Source: Nematostella vectensis
Taxonomy: Eukaryota; Cnidaria; Anthozoa; Actiniaria; Edwardsiidae
Direction of reading: 5' to 3'
Assembly (NCBI RefSeq): GCF_932526225.1
Contig: NC_064048.1
Span: forward strand, 4,410,437 to 4,474,436
DNA: 64,000 bases
The notes beneath the pieces are model-generated. The model was not told where the DNA came from, did no database searches, and saw only the letters and a list, made by a program, of their open reading frames with translations. The number at the start of each line of letters is the position of its first letter. The first letter of the stretch is position 1. The position numbers and the translations under genes were made by a program. Below are positions 50,102 through 60,679 of the stretch, piece after piece.

Positions 50102-50904
50102 TATCACGGGCGCCCCAAGTTCAGTACAGGGTTTGGATGGGGTTAACCGACTAGCGACAAACGGCTTAAAAAGTAACTGACTACCGACAAAGCATGAAAA
50201 TAACTAGTGACTAGCGACAAAAAATGTTTGCCGACTACCGATATTTTATTATTGCCGGTATTTTTACTATTTACTTCCATCGTCATTCTTCTTAAATTTT
50301 CCCTGCTAGCAAGGCCTCTTCTCTGTATTTCGCAGGGAAAATTCGGCCATTTCAGAATCTGCACTATGTATTTCCTGTTGCATCAAATTTTCAGTCAATT
50401 ATTAACCCATATTATCAATAGGTTATCAATTACTAATCAACCCTAAATAATGTTTAATCTTGTTTATACGTGAAATCTAGTGCAAAAGAGAATACTAGCT
50501 TAGATTCAAAGACTACCGACAAAGACCGATAATTCTTACCGACTACCGCCAAATTATGGAAATTTTAACTGACTACCGACATGCAGATCCCCCAATGTAG
50601 ACCCTGTCAGTGGTCTTTCTCGTATGAAACCGCTTCGATACTAAAGTTTATGGACATAGAAACGTATTAAAAATAAAAGAATTAGAGAGGTTCGAGGTAT
50701 TGGCGGACCCTCCTCTGAACTAACAAAACGGCTCAAATGGGAAAGAAAACGACACAGAGACTTCATGTAAGACTTCCGCCTTTATTATACACCAAAATCA
50801 ACTACTAATTCTTTTATTTTTAATACGTTTCTATTTCCATATATAAACTTTAGTATCGAAGCGGTTTCATACGAGAAGACCACTGAACTTGGGGCGCCTG
50901 TGAT
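50102..50904. mobile_element. About 800-bp inverted-repeat element with internal hairpin
   Basis: The outer ends are atcacgggcgccccaagttc and the reverse of gaacttggggcgcctgtgat. Inside, 50612-50690 and 50805-50888 form a second, nearly perfect inverted repeat of about 78 bp (gtatgaaaccgcttcgatac). Repeated gactaccgacaaa motifs fill 50145-50590. No protein recognised. Confidence 0.65.
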
Positions 50905-51088
50905 TGTATTTATAGTAGCGGTCGTATAAAACGTTTTCGAGGGCAGGGTTCGAGAGGACGGGGTCCCGAGGATGGAAAAATATCAACAGAACACAGAATG
51001 GCCTATTCAATCACACGCCAGTGTGCGAGAACAAATACATAAACACTTGAATAAAACATGAAATATTGCCTTATTCAGAATAGTCAGT

Positions 51089-51258
51089 CAGGGCCGTAGC
51101 GCAGGACTCGAAAAATGGGGGAGGGGGGAACAATACAGAAACATTATGAAAATATTGAGGGGGCACAGCCACGCCTACTGGTCATTTCCTTATAATTTTT
51201 AAAATTATTAAAGGGGGAGCACGTGCCCCCAGTGCCCCACCCCTGCTACGGCCGTGGA
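51089..51258. mobile_element. Short inverted-repeat element (cagggccgtagc ends)
   Basis: About 170 bp with left end cagggccgtagc and right end gctacggccgtg, and G-rich and C-rich runs next to the ends. A related right end occurs near 52605. Confidence 0.6.
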
Positions 51259-51772
51259 TAAAGGGTATGCTAACTGTTAAGTTGAGCATGCATGCACTTT
51301 AAAGATGCAACCATTGCTTATTTTGCGGGCAGATCTATTTGACCTTTCGAGGGCAGGCAGACAAATATCTATCGAACTTGGCCTAATTTTGCAACCTGTG
51401 AATGTCTCCATTGCGATCTCGTGCGATAAAATTGTTAGTCCATTACCCTGGTAATTTGTCGTATGACGTCATTGCAAGAAGTGTGATGACTCTGGTTTAG
51501 ACCACCGGGCGACATTATAGGGTCTGGAAGGGATTACTAGGGAGACGCTTTGACCTTGGTTCGGGGATTTCTCACGGGATGGGAATTTGGACCTAGGGTC
51601 TGGTAGGTTAACTGGATAAGGGATTTGGCCTAGGGTATGGAAGGAATTTCGCCGGATACGGGATTTGGCTCAGTGTCTGATGGAAGGGATTTTTCGAGAT
51701 AGGGATTTCGTCTAGTGACTGTAAGGGATTTTGAAAGATAGGGATTATTTGGTATAGTGTCTGTAGGGCAGC

Positions 51773-51930
51773 GGCGTAGCCAGGATTTTCAACAGGAGGG
51801 AGCCCAAAAGGCCCTTTCAAGGCATTTTCTACTGTGTTTTAGATAATGTCTCATACATTTTCCTGTATTTTTGGCTGCTAGAAGGGGGGGCCCGGGCCCT
51901 CTTGGTCACCCCCCTGGCTACGCTACTGGT
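51773..51930 (+). mobile_element. Dispersed repeat family C, copy 2
   Basis: It begins cggcgtagccaggattttca and ends cacccccctggctacgctac. It is similar along its length to 49578-49742, including ttagataatgtctcatacat. Confidence 0.65.
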
Positions 51931-53039
51931 AAGGGATTTGCGAGCTACGGGATTAGGCCTAAATTCTGTGCATTTAATAGAAAAAACACGCTGTTGCACA
52001 CTATTCTAGGTAAATGGCATGTTGCAAATAAAATATAAATGGCAAGTATTTTTTTTGTACGGGGGCCTTTCGGGGAAAACATTTTTAGCGAGACTTTATA
52101 AAACTGTGCGCGGACCATTTTTTGTTCGCGATACTTGGGGCAAACTTTTGTTGTCTCTGAACACAAAAAAATTTCATTGCATCACTAGAATGACGTCATG
52201 AGCGCGCGCTGTTGTGAAGTCATCTTTTGCGTTTGCGTAGGATTAGAAATAATTTTATAAAAGAAATAAAACATTATTTTATTTGTGCCTTCATTGAGTT
52301 TTGAAAACCTAGGTGTTTGTTTGGGGAATTCTCGAGCAGATGTGAAGCACTCGACCTGCCATTTTGACCCCTTGTTGTGATAATTATGCTAATGTATTTA
52401 CCGACGGACTTTCGAGCAGTAAGTTTCTGATTGGCTAATCCAGACAAAGCCGCGTACCCTGCGCCCAGCCGTAGAATGGAAGGGGATCGCGAGCGCACCG
52501 AAACCACCATGGCTGGAAACCGAGCCTTCGCCCCTACTGGTCATTTTCTTTTCAATTTTTGAAAATATTTTTTTTTTTTTGGGGGGGGGGGGGGCGGCCC
52601 TCCCCCTGCTACGGCCCAGAGAGTGCAACCTTATTTAAAATAGATGCATGTTTATATGCCTTTGTTTTAAAGATTGCTAAATATTTGGTTTAGCTCAGGC
52701 TCGATGGGCTTAAAAACAGGTACTGTCCTGGTGTGGGTAGATAAGCGCGGCGATAGCGGAGAAAAGGAACTGTATTTTCGCGAAAAGTAAAATGCGTATG
52801 TATAAAGCAGTAAGAGATATGTTGAGGTTTTCACCTATAACATTTATTTAATGACAAATTTTGTCAACCAACCTTAAGTGATTCACACACTAAGACGTGA
52901 AATCATTAGCTGCTTTTAACACTCATATCTCCATTGCATGCATAGTCTATTTTGTTTAAAAATAAAACTCTATAAACTGAAAAATGATCACGCACAACCA
53001 TAAATTATTGAGTTGTAAAGGGAGATAAAGCCATTTAAA

Positions 53040-53650
53040 CCGTAAACATTCTGGATAGATGAGTGGAGTGTTCTGAGGAAATAAAAGGAGTGGGATGGAT
53101 AGATGAGTGGAGTGGTTGGGATGGATGAAAGGAGTGGTCGAGATGGATGAGTGGAGTGGTCAAGATAGATGAGTGGAGTTGTCGAGATAGAGGAGTGGAG
53201 TTTTCGGGATAGATGAGTGGAGAGGCCAGAATAGAGTGGAGTGTTTGGATAGGTGAGTGGAGTGGTCAGGATAAATGAGTGGAGTAGTATGGATAGATAA
53301 GTGGAGTGGTCGGGATAGATGAGTGAAGTGGTCAGGATAAATGAGTGGAGTAGTTGGGATATATGAGTGGAGTGGTCTGGATAGTTAAGGGAGTAGTTGG
53401 GATAGATGAGTGGAGTGGTCTGGATAGTTAAGGGAGTGGTTGGGATAGATAAGTGGAGTGGTCGGGATAGATGAGTGAAGTGGTCAGGATAAATGAGTGG
53501 AGTGGTCTGGATAGTTAAGGGAGTGGTTGGGATAGATGAGTGAAGTGGTCAGGATAAATGACTGGAGTGGTCTGGATAGTTAAGGGAGTGGTTGGGATAG
53601 ATGAGTGTCTACAGTAGTCAGGATATATTGTGGGGTGGTCAGAATAGTTG
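53040..53650. repeat. About 22-bp minisatellite downstream of AMN1
   Basis: About 27 imperfect copies of ggatagatgagtggagtggt plus two or three bases. It lies about 290 bp past the AMN1 stop codon, perhaps in its 3' untranslated region. Confidence 0.9.
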
Positions 53651-53937
53651 AGTGTGTGTTCAGGCAAAACAAAATAGAGACCTTTAGCAACAATGACAGC
53701 AATGCGGACACCGACAGCAAAAAAATGGAATGCAATTAAATCATTATTTATCGCCACACCCGAAAACATCTTTTTCGATCGCATTTTCCTAGCCATCGAC
53801 GTCGTCCTTGCTTAAGGTCCCTAATATACGACAATGGTCACAACATGGCACATAGCCTTATTATGCACACAAAAAACATTAATAACACATAATATGATGT
53901 AGCGTAAAAAAGGTAGTGTAGGGTGGGGAAAAAGGTA

Positions 53938-56900
53938 CTAGTATACAGTCCATGAGAGTTGCTTCATCACTCCCCCCCTCTGCGCAACTTCCTCCATTGC
54001 ATAACGCGACCTGTCTGTCACAAGAGGACAATTGTGGAAGATGAGAATTGTAACATTTGGGCAAAGCATGAGCACTGACTCCACACCGTCATCTGTGATG
54101 TCCTTGCAGTGGGCCAAGTGTAACTCCTACAACAAAAATTAGGGGGAAGTTAAAAGTCTGGTTGTAATTTAAATCAAGGAAGGGTACCAAAAAACAATTA
54201 TGATTGATTGAGTGACAAAGTGGAGCTCATACAGAAATTAGGGGGGGGGGGATATAAAAATCTCGTTGTGTTAATTGGGGTAAGTGCAGCACCTGTATAA
54301 ATCAAGGGGGGTTCGGATAGAAATCAAGGGGTGTAAGACATGAGGGGGTACAAAGAACAGTTGTGGTTGATTGGTTGAGTGGGGGTGTTCTTTCTTGCAG
54401 TTGGACAAGTGCAGCTCCTTTCTAAGAAATCAGGGTTTGAGAAAGATTTTGTATCAAAAGAATGGAGAGATGAGGGGGCTCACAGGGTCTCCCCCTTTTG
54501 CCATATTTGGCCAAAACATTGGCTCTGCTATGGGCTTGGCCACAGGGTGGAATAAGCACACTTCTTGAAGGGGGGGGGCTTCATCCTGACGGCCTGCAGG
54601 TAGGCACAGCAGATATATAAGGAATGAGTTGTTGATAGGTGTCATCATTTAACTCAAGTCAAAGACAACTTTGTTATGTTTTATTTTATTTGACTAATCA
54701 TGGCTAGGTGTGAACATGACCGTTACTAGGAATGATCATAACTGTTACTAGGTATTATCGTTAGTTGCTAGGTATGCTCATGACTTTCACTAGGTGTTAT
54801 CATTAGTTGCTAGGTATGCTTATGACTGTTACTAGGTGTTATCATTAGCTGCTAGGTATGCCTATGGCTGTTACTAGGTCTTATTATTTGTTGTGATAAT
54901 GAATGTTGCTATGTGTAATCATGATTGTTGCTAGGTGTGATCATGACTGTTGCTAGGCAAAATCATGATTGTTGCTAGGTGTGATCATGAATGTTACTAG
55001 GTGTTATCATTAATTGCTAGGTGTGATCATGATTGTTGCTAGGTGTAATTATGATTGTTGATAGGTGTGATCATGACTGTTGCTAGGTTAAATCATGACT
55101 GTTGTTAAGTGTAATCATGACTGTGGCTAGGTGTAATAATGACTGATGCTAAGTGTTATCATGACTGTTGCTAGGTGTGACTATGACAGTTGCTAGGTAT
55201 GTTAATGACTGTGGCTATGTGTAATCATGACTGTTACTAGGTGTAATTATAACTGTGGCTAAGTGTAATCATGACTGTGGCTAGGTGTAATCTTGACTGT
55301 TACTAGGTGTTATTATGACTGTGGCTAGGTGTAATCATGACTTTTGCTAGGTGTAATCATGACTGTGGCTAGGTGTAATCATGACTGTAGCTAGGTGTAA
55401 TCATGACTTTTGCTAGGTGTAATCATGACTGTGGCTAGGTGTAATCATGACTGTAGCTAGGTGTAATCATGACTGTTGCTAGGTGTAATCATGACTGTGG
55501 CTAGGTTTAATCATGACTTTTGCTAGGTGTAATCATGACTGTGGCTAGGTGTAATCATGACTGTGGCTAGGTGTAATCATGACTTTTGCTAGGTGTAATC
55601 ATGACTGTGGCTAGGTGTAATCATGACTGTAGCTAGGTGTAATCATGACTTTTGCTAGGTGTAATCATGACTGTGGCTAGGTGTAATCATGACTGTGGCT
55701 AAGTGTAATCATGACTTTTGCTAGGTGTAATCATGACTTTTGCTAGGTGCAATCATGACTTTTGCTAGGTGTAATCATGACTGTTGCTAGGTGTAATCAT
55801 GACTGTGGCTAGGTGTAATCATGACATATATAGCTTATTTTAAAATCTTATTCCATACGTTTGGAGCACCCATCACCCTAACCTTCCCCCCCACCACCCC
55901 ACCCCACACCCTACCAACTACCCCCAGATCAACCACAGTATGTACCTTTAATGACTGTGTACAACAACCACTTGTCAAGCTGAAGATCCCAGTGTCTGTT
56001 ATCTTAAAAAGGGCATTAAAAACAATTCAATGAACTTCATTGAAAATGTACCAGGAATGACATGCAAATAAAACGTTGGATGGCTAAAAGCTGAAAACCA
56101 GGAATAGGTAGGATTGGGTAACAATGGTCGTTACCTTGGTTTTGCTGACATTCAAGCTCTGTAGGAACTTTGAGTGTTTCGCTAATGCTTTTAGAGATCT
56201 GTCAGTTATCTGCAGGCATCCACCAAGGTTTAAGTGCATCAGTTGAGGGCAGTTCTCTGCCAATGCTATGACTGCCTCATCACCAATGCTGGTGCATCTG
56301 CGCAAGTATACAGTTTGTAAGTCATGACATGACTGTGAAAGTGTGATAATTCCTGGAAATTAGAAAGTACATTAAGCTTACAATATTCCATAAACATCGC
56401 AATATTAACAAATGAGAATAACACTTCACTAATCAGTTGATGTTAATCAAATTGGTTTCAAACCGTCAAGGGTTTTAGGCTTCCAAAGAAGGTTAAAATT
56501 GAGTGTAGTGATGGGGATGGGGGAAGTTTATCAGCACTTTGGTGTTGTACGAACACACTTCTAAACAGCAAAGCTGCTTTCTGAGCAAAGCCCAATTTTT
56601 CCTTAGAGGGTTTCCCTTATTTTGACTAAAAATAGCACCCACTATGCTTAAACACTAGAATTAGGGCCAAAAATATAACCAAACTCTATGAGGCAAATTT
56701 ATAAACAAAACTCTTTTTTAATGCAATATTTAACAATTATTCCATTTATTCTTTGTCAATTGTCCATGAGGCAAAATGTCACAGACCATAAAGGCAAGGC
56801 AGACGTGCTCCCAGGATTGGCCAAAGGGGGTTGCGCAGTCATAGGAATCAAACAGAGTATGGAAAAAGCACAGAATTTGAAGGTTCCTTAATAAGAAATG

Positions 56901-59278
56901 ACCCACTTTTCTGCCCCCCCCCCTTAGCACCCCCCTGTGTACGCGCCTGCGAGGAAAATAACTGCTTTTTAGTCAAATTGCACTTGATTAGTTGGTCAAT
57001 TTGTAAAGCCAGAAATTTTGTCTGGGCTAGTCATTTGCCATTTTATGGCTCTCAAATATTTGACTGTTACATTTGCATTACTTATAGCCTAACTTTTAGC
57101 CTACCAGTAGCTCAACCGATCAGAATGCAGCATTGATGATAGACCCAGGGCTTCTGGAATTACGCAGAAAAAACTCAAAATTACGCGGGATTTTTTGCTA
57201 AATTATGCACTAAATTACGCGGTAAATTAATCATTACGCGGGATTTCGCAATACATTTTTCTTTAAAAATCAAAATTTTGCAGGATTCTTTACTGAATTA
57301 CGCACTAAATTACAAGGAATATCAACTGTTACGTCCAAACTACATTTTGTACTGAAGGAAAGCACGAAATAACTTGAAAAATTTAATTGTTTTGCGTGAA
57401 AATATCTTAGGCAAGTTTTCATTGGCTCCTAGCCACCAGCCAATTAAAAAAGGTATTTTATTATTAGTCCTAGGCCTTCGCGATTTAGCAAAGAATGCCT
57501 AGTCGTTTTTATTGTTTTCGAAATTCAGTTCGAAATATTGCACTCTTACGAAAAAATATATCTCTTTTTTACGAGAAATAGATGTAAGAACCCTAAAAGA
57601 ACACATCAGCTGTGCACTTAAATGTTTTGTCTTTCAAAATTTAGCCAAATTAGTTGGGACTACGCGGAATTTGTGGATTACGCGGATTAAAGCCAAATTT
57701 CGCGCTTCCGCACAAGCGCGTAATTCCAGAAGCCCTGTAGAACACATACATGATTTGTTTATTAGTTATGGTTTCTGTACTCCTATGCAGCAACAAATGA
57801 AAACTTGCCATTTGATGTGATGTTCTCTCTTCTATCCTTGACAGCATTTAAGTCCAGTTTTCTCAGCTTCTTACAGACTTGAAGAGCCATGAGGCCTTCA
57901 TCTGATGTGTCAGACTCAGACAAATCCAAATCACGGATGAGTGGGGACACAATCTGAAATAACCATCACATGTGTTACACTCAGACAAGTTAAACTTTTC
58001 AGAAATAGGTACAAGTCTATTGCCTGATAAATAGTGAGGAGCAAAAAAAATTTCACTTTGCCCCTCCATCCCCCCACCCCCGCCCTCCTCCATTTATACC
58101 ATACAGACCGTAAATGATCTAGTAAATGCCCCCAAACTACAGTAAAGAACACCTCCTATCTAATGAGCGCCCCCTTAGCTTACAAGTTCATAATGAACTA
58201 CCCTCTCACCCCCCACCCTCCCAGCTTGAAAATAAACAACATAGGAATTTCTGTAATATAAATCTATATAAATTGAAGCAAACGTTGATAGGCACGAGCT
58301 CTTATGGTGTTGTATTGTAAACAGCTCACGCTTCACCCTCGCCTTTGCTTCCTTCCCCCCTGACTTATGTGTGCATTTCCAACATGCTCTTGATTTGCAT
58401 ACGGCTGTATGTCGTAAAATTGACAACCACCGCCAGCATGAAAACACAACCCAAGATAGTCCCTCACTTTAAAAAATTCCCCTGCCCAAACAAAGCGCTT
58501 CTATATAGTCTAGTAGATCATAAAAGTTGTCTAAAGGACATAATTTTTTAATTGACAAATATCTCTAAAATTCCACGGCTGATTGTTGAAATATTGCGGA
58601 AAATGTGTTTTTATCAGTTTTGCTAAAAGATGTTCTAAAATGGTAGTGTTAGTCAAAATGTTACAACTATACATCTGTTGGACATAAAGTAGTCAAACAG
58701 ACTTTGGCATGTTGTTTACTTTTTATGTGCTACTACATTATTGCGTGTTAATACAAATACAATTTTAAAATGTTTGCGCTCCCCATACATTGGGTCGTCT
58801 TTGGTAAAAAATCTAGTACAAGCGCATAAATATTGACGGTTCTGTGCGAAGTTTAAAATTGAAAACGCCGTCTGTTTATGATCTGTTGATTCACGCGCAA
58901 GCGACCTTTTAAGTAAACAGTACACATACATTAGCTCGTTGGTGTCCCTTGTAAAAGACCTAGTTTTTTTTCTTACTGTACTACTAAAGTAAGGTAAGTT
59001 AGAAAGTCGTTAATGTTGCTTAGCGTTCCATATACTAACATATGATAACGATACGGAAGTTATGTTTTAATGTTTACTAGTACTCTTAACCTTACCTTCG
59101 GCAAAACATCGTCGCTCAAAAGACCCCTCTTTGAAAAGAGCAAGACCAGATTGTCCTTCACCTCTCGGGGTAAGTCTTTTAAGCCGCCTTTGTGCTGAGA
59201 TACATGATCAGCGATCGCACGAATGCAAGACGTTTGTAAAGAATCTAGTGACGAGACTATTTTAGCAAAAGCCGCCAT
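53938..59278 (-). CDS. AMN1: AMN1 homologue, leucine-rich repeat protein (complete, five exons)
   Basis: Exons: 59278-59096, 57953-57809, 56352-56135, 56002-55946, 54126-53938. They total 792 bases or 263 residues, close to the human AMN1 length that I recall (about 258), with all phases continuous. The start ATG GCG GCT has a good context (acaag before it). The protein is a string of cysteine-containing leucine-rich repeats: LRKLDLNAV, SCHDLQTVYLRRCTSIGDEA, CPQLMHLNLGGCLQITDRSL, KFLQSLNVSKTKITDTGIFS, LKELHLAHCKDITDDGVESV, CPNVTILIFHNCPLVTDRS. It ends in KQLSWTVY, matching the human C-terminus WTVY. Yeast Amn1 antagonises the mitotic exit network; the animal protein's role is poorly known, so no function is claimed. 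Exon 2 appears to use a GC donor (AAATG before gcaagt). The 57-base exon 4 was found by filling the LRR gap. Confidence 0.91.
54690..55830. repeat. About 22-bp minisatellite in AMN1 intron 4
   Basis: About 50 copies of gctaggtgtaatcatgactg plus two bases. Copies are diverged at the left and highly uniform from 55320 to 55820. The array fills most of the intron between exons 56002-55946 and 54126-53938. Confidence 0.95.
56805..56950 (+). mobile_element. Dispersed repeat family A, copy 2
   Basis: It begins gtgctcccaggattggccaa, contains ttccttaataagaaatgacc, and ends ccccctgtgtacgcgcctg. It is similar to 26225-26360 and lies in an AMN1 intron. Confidence 0.6.
57146..57737. mobile_element. About 590-bp inverted-terminal-repeat element
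   Basis: Terminal inverted repeats cagggcttctggaattacgc and the reverse of gcgtaattccagaagccctg. Several internal aattacgcgg motifs make subterminal repeats. No coding capacity recognised. It lies in the AMN1 intron just downstream (gene sense) of exon 57953-57809. Confidence 0.75.
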
Positions 59279-60679
59279 CTTGTCATCTTGGCAACTGAAA
59301 AACACAGGTATACCGCGTATATTTTGGCAAAATTAAAAAAAGGCTAGTTGTAACCTAGCCTGTATAAAGACCAGGCTAGTTGTAATCGTAACCCGCGACG
59401 CAAAAAAAGGTCCCTTCCGTGGGATGGAGCGTCAAAATTAGTCTGCACTAATCTCAAAAAAAATGTTTTTGCCGTGGTCGAACACGTAGACTAGGGCAAA
59501 AAACGTGCCCTTAATTAACATCAAAATCAGAGCAAAAAAATGTACACACGCAGTGCGTACACGGGATGTTTTTGCGCTCGCTGGGATGACGTAATTTTGA
59601 CGGTTGCCAAGTTTATTGTGGTCAAGCATATTACGACGACAGACGAATATTCTGCCGGATTCTCGACAATTGAAAATCGTGTGGCGCTGAGGTTTGGGCT
59701 AGCCGGACTCCAAATATGTGTGAGGATGTCGCCGTGATTTGAGCGCGATGAAGTGGGAGGAAGTGTTTTTGAGGACGGAACGTGAGCAGGGCAGGGATGG
59801 ATACAGGGGGTGGATTGGGTGGATATCCAAACCCCTTTTTAAGTGAAAGATCTGAGATGTGACCTAACAAGAACCACTATATCAGTAATATGCCGTCTAT
59901 CCGGCCATTATCCACCCCCCATTTTGAAATCCTGGATCCGCCCCTGGTGAGGTATGTCCAAAATTACTTTCCTACCTTTCACTTCGTTCTGGTAATTTTA
60001 ATACACGATTTTTCTTGAAACACCGTTACTTATATTGCACTGCCTAGTTGTAGCTGCTCACAGCACTCCACTTTCTTTAAGAAACTCCTAGTAAGATAGG
60101 TGTCCTAGTAAGACGGATGTCTTTGTATGGCGGGTGCCCTTATATGGTGGTTTTTAAAAAGACGCGTGTCTTAATAAGGCAGTATCCTTTGTATGGTGTG
60201 TAACCTTAAAAGCAGTTGCCTCTCGAAAGGCATTGAATAGAAGCAACAGTGTAACATTACATACTAATCTAATAAATATTATTCTTTATGTTTCTTTGTA
60301 TTTCTTTATCACGGTTTATTATAAACCGTGCTTAACTATTAGTAATACAGTGCGGTGTGTAAACATTTTACGTCAAAACAAACATTCTTATTGGTCCATT
60401 CAGTGATGTGACTTCGTCAGCATAATTGAATCTCGATCAAATCAATAGACACGGGGTATTCACTTTTCAAATCGGACGTCAAAAGTTATCCACGGGAAAA
60501 CAAGAGAAGGTCACGTGGTATTCACGTGAACATCCAAGAGGCGGCGCAAGGCATTCACTTGAGTACACCAAACGTCACGAGGCATTCACGTGATGCCACT
60601 ACCCGACAGAAGAGGTGCTCCCTTATGCAAGCGCAGCAGGAGGTATTCACTTGAACATCCAAAAGGCGGCAAGAGGTAT
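59279..60679. other. Intergenic region between PLD 3' end and AMN1 5' end
   Basis: No gene recognised. It should contain the AMN1 promoter and the PLD 3' UTR. It holds a duplicated ggctagttgtaa motif (59342-59382), one dispersed repeat (59791-59946), and several repeats of ggtattcacgtgaac-like sequence (60450-60700). A possible PLD polyadenylation hexamer (AATAAA on the minus strand) lies at 60315-60320, inside a small palindrome. Confidence 0.55.
59791..59946 (+). mobile_element. Dispersed repeat family B, copy 2
   Basis: About 155 bp starting gcagggatggatacaggggg and ending tgaaatcctggatccgcccc, with aagaaccactatatcagtaa inside. It is a shorter relative of 27093-27374. Confidence 0.65.

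Larger units (their letters stand above)
48330..53040. other. Intergenic region between AMN1 3' side and PDE3 5' end
   Basis: No gene recognised. The PDE3 promoter and 5' UTR should lie just right of 48330. The rest holds an AT-rich tract (49850-49945), several short transposon-like repeats listed separately, and an orphan repeat end near 52600 (ctgctacggccc after a long G run). Frames such as 48392-48691 show no family signature. Confidence 0.55.
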
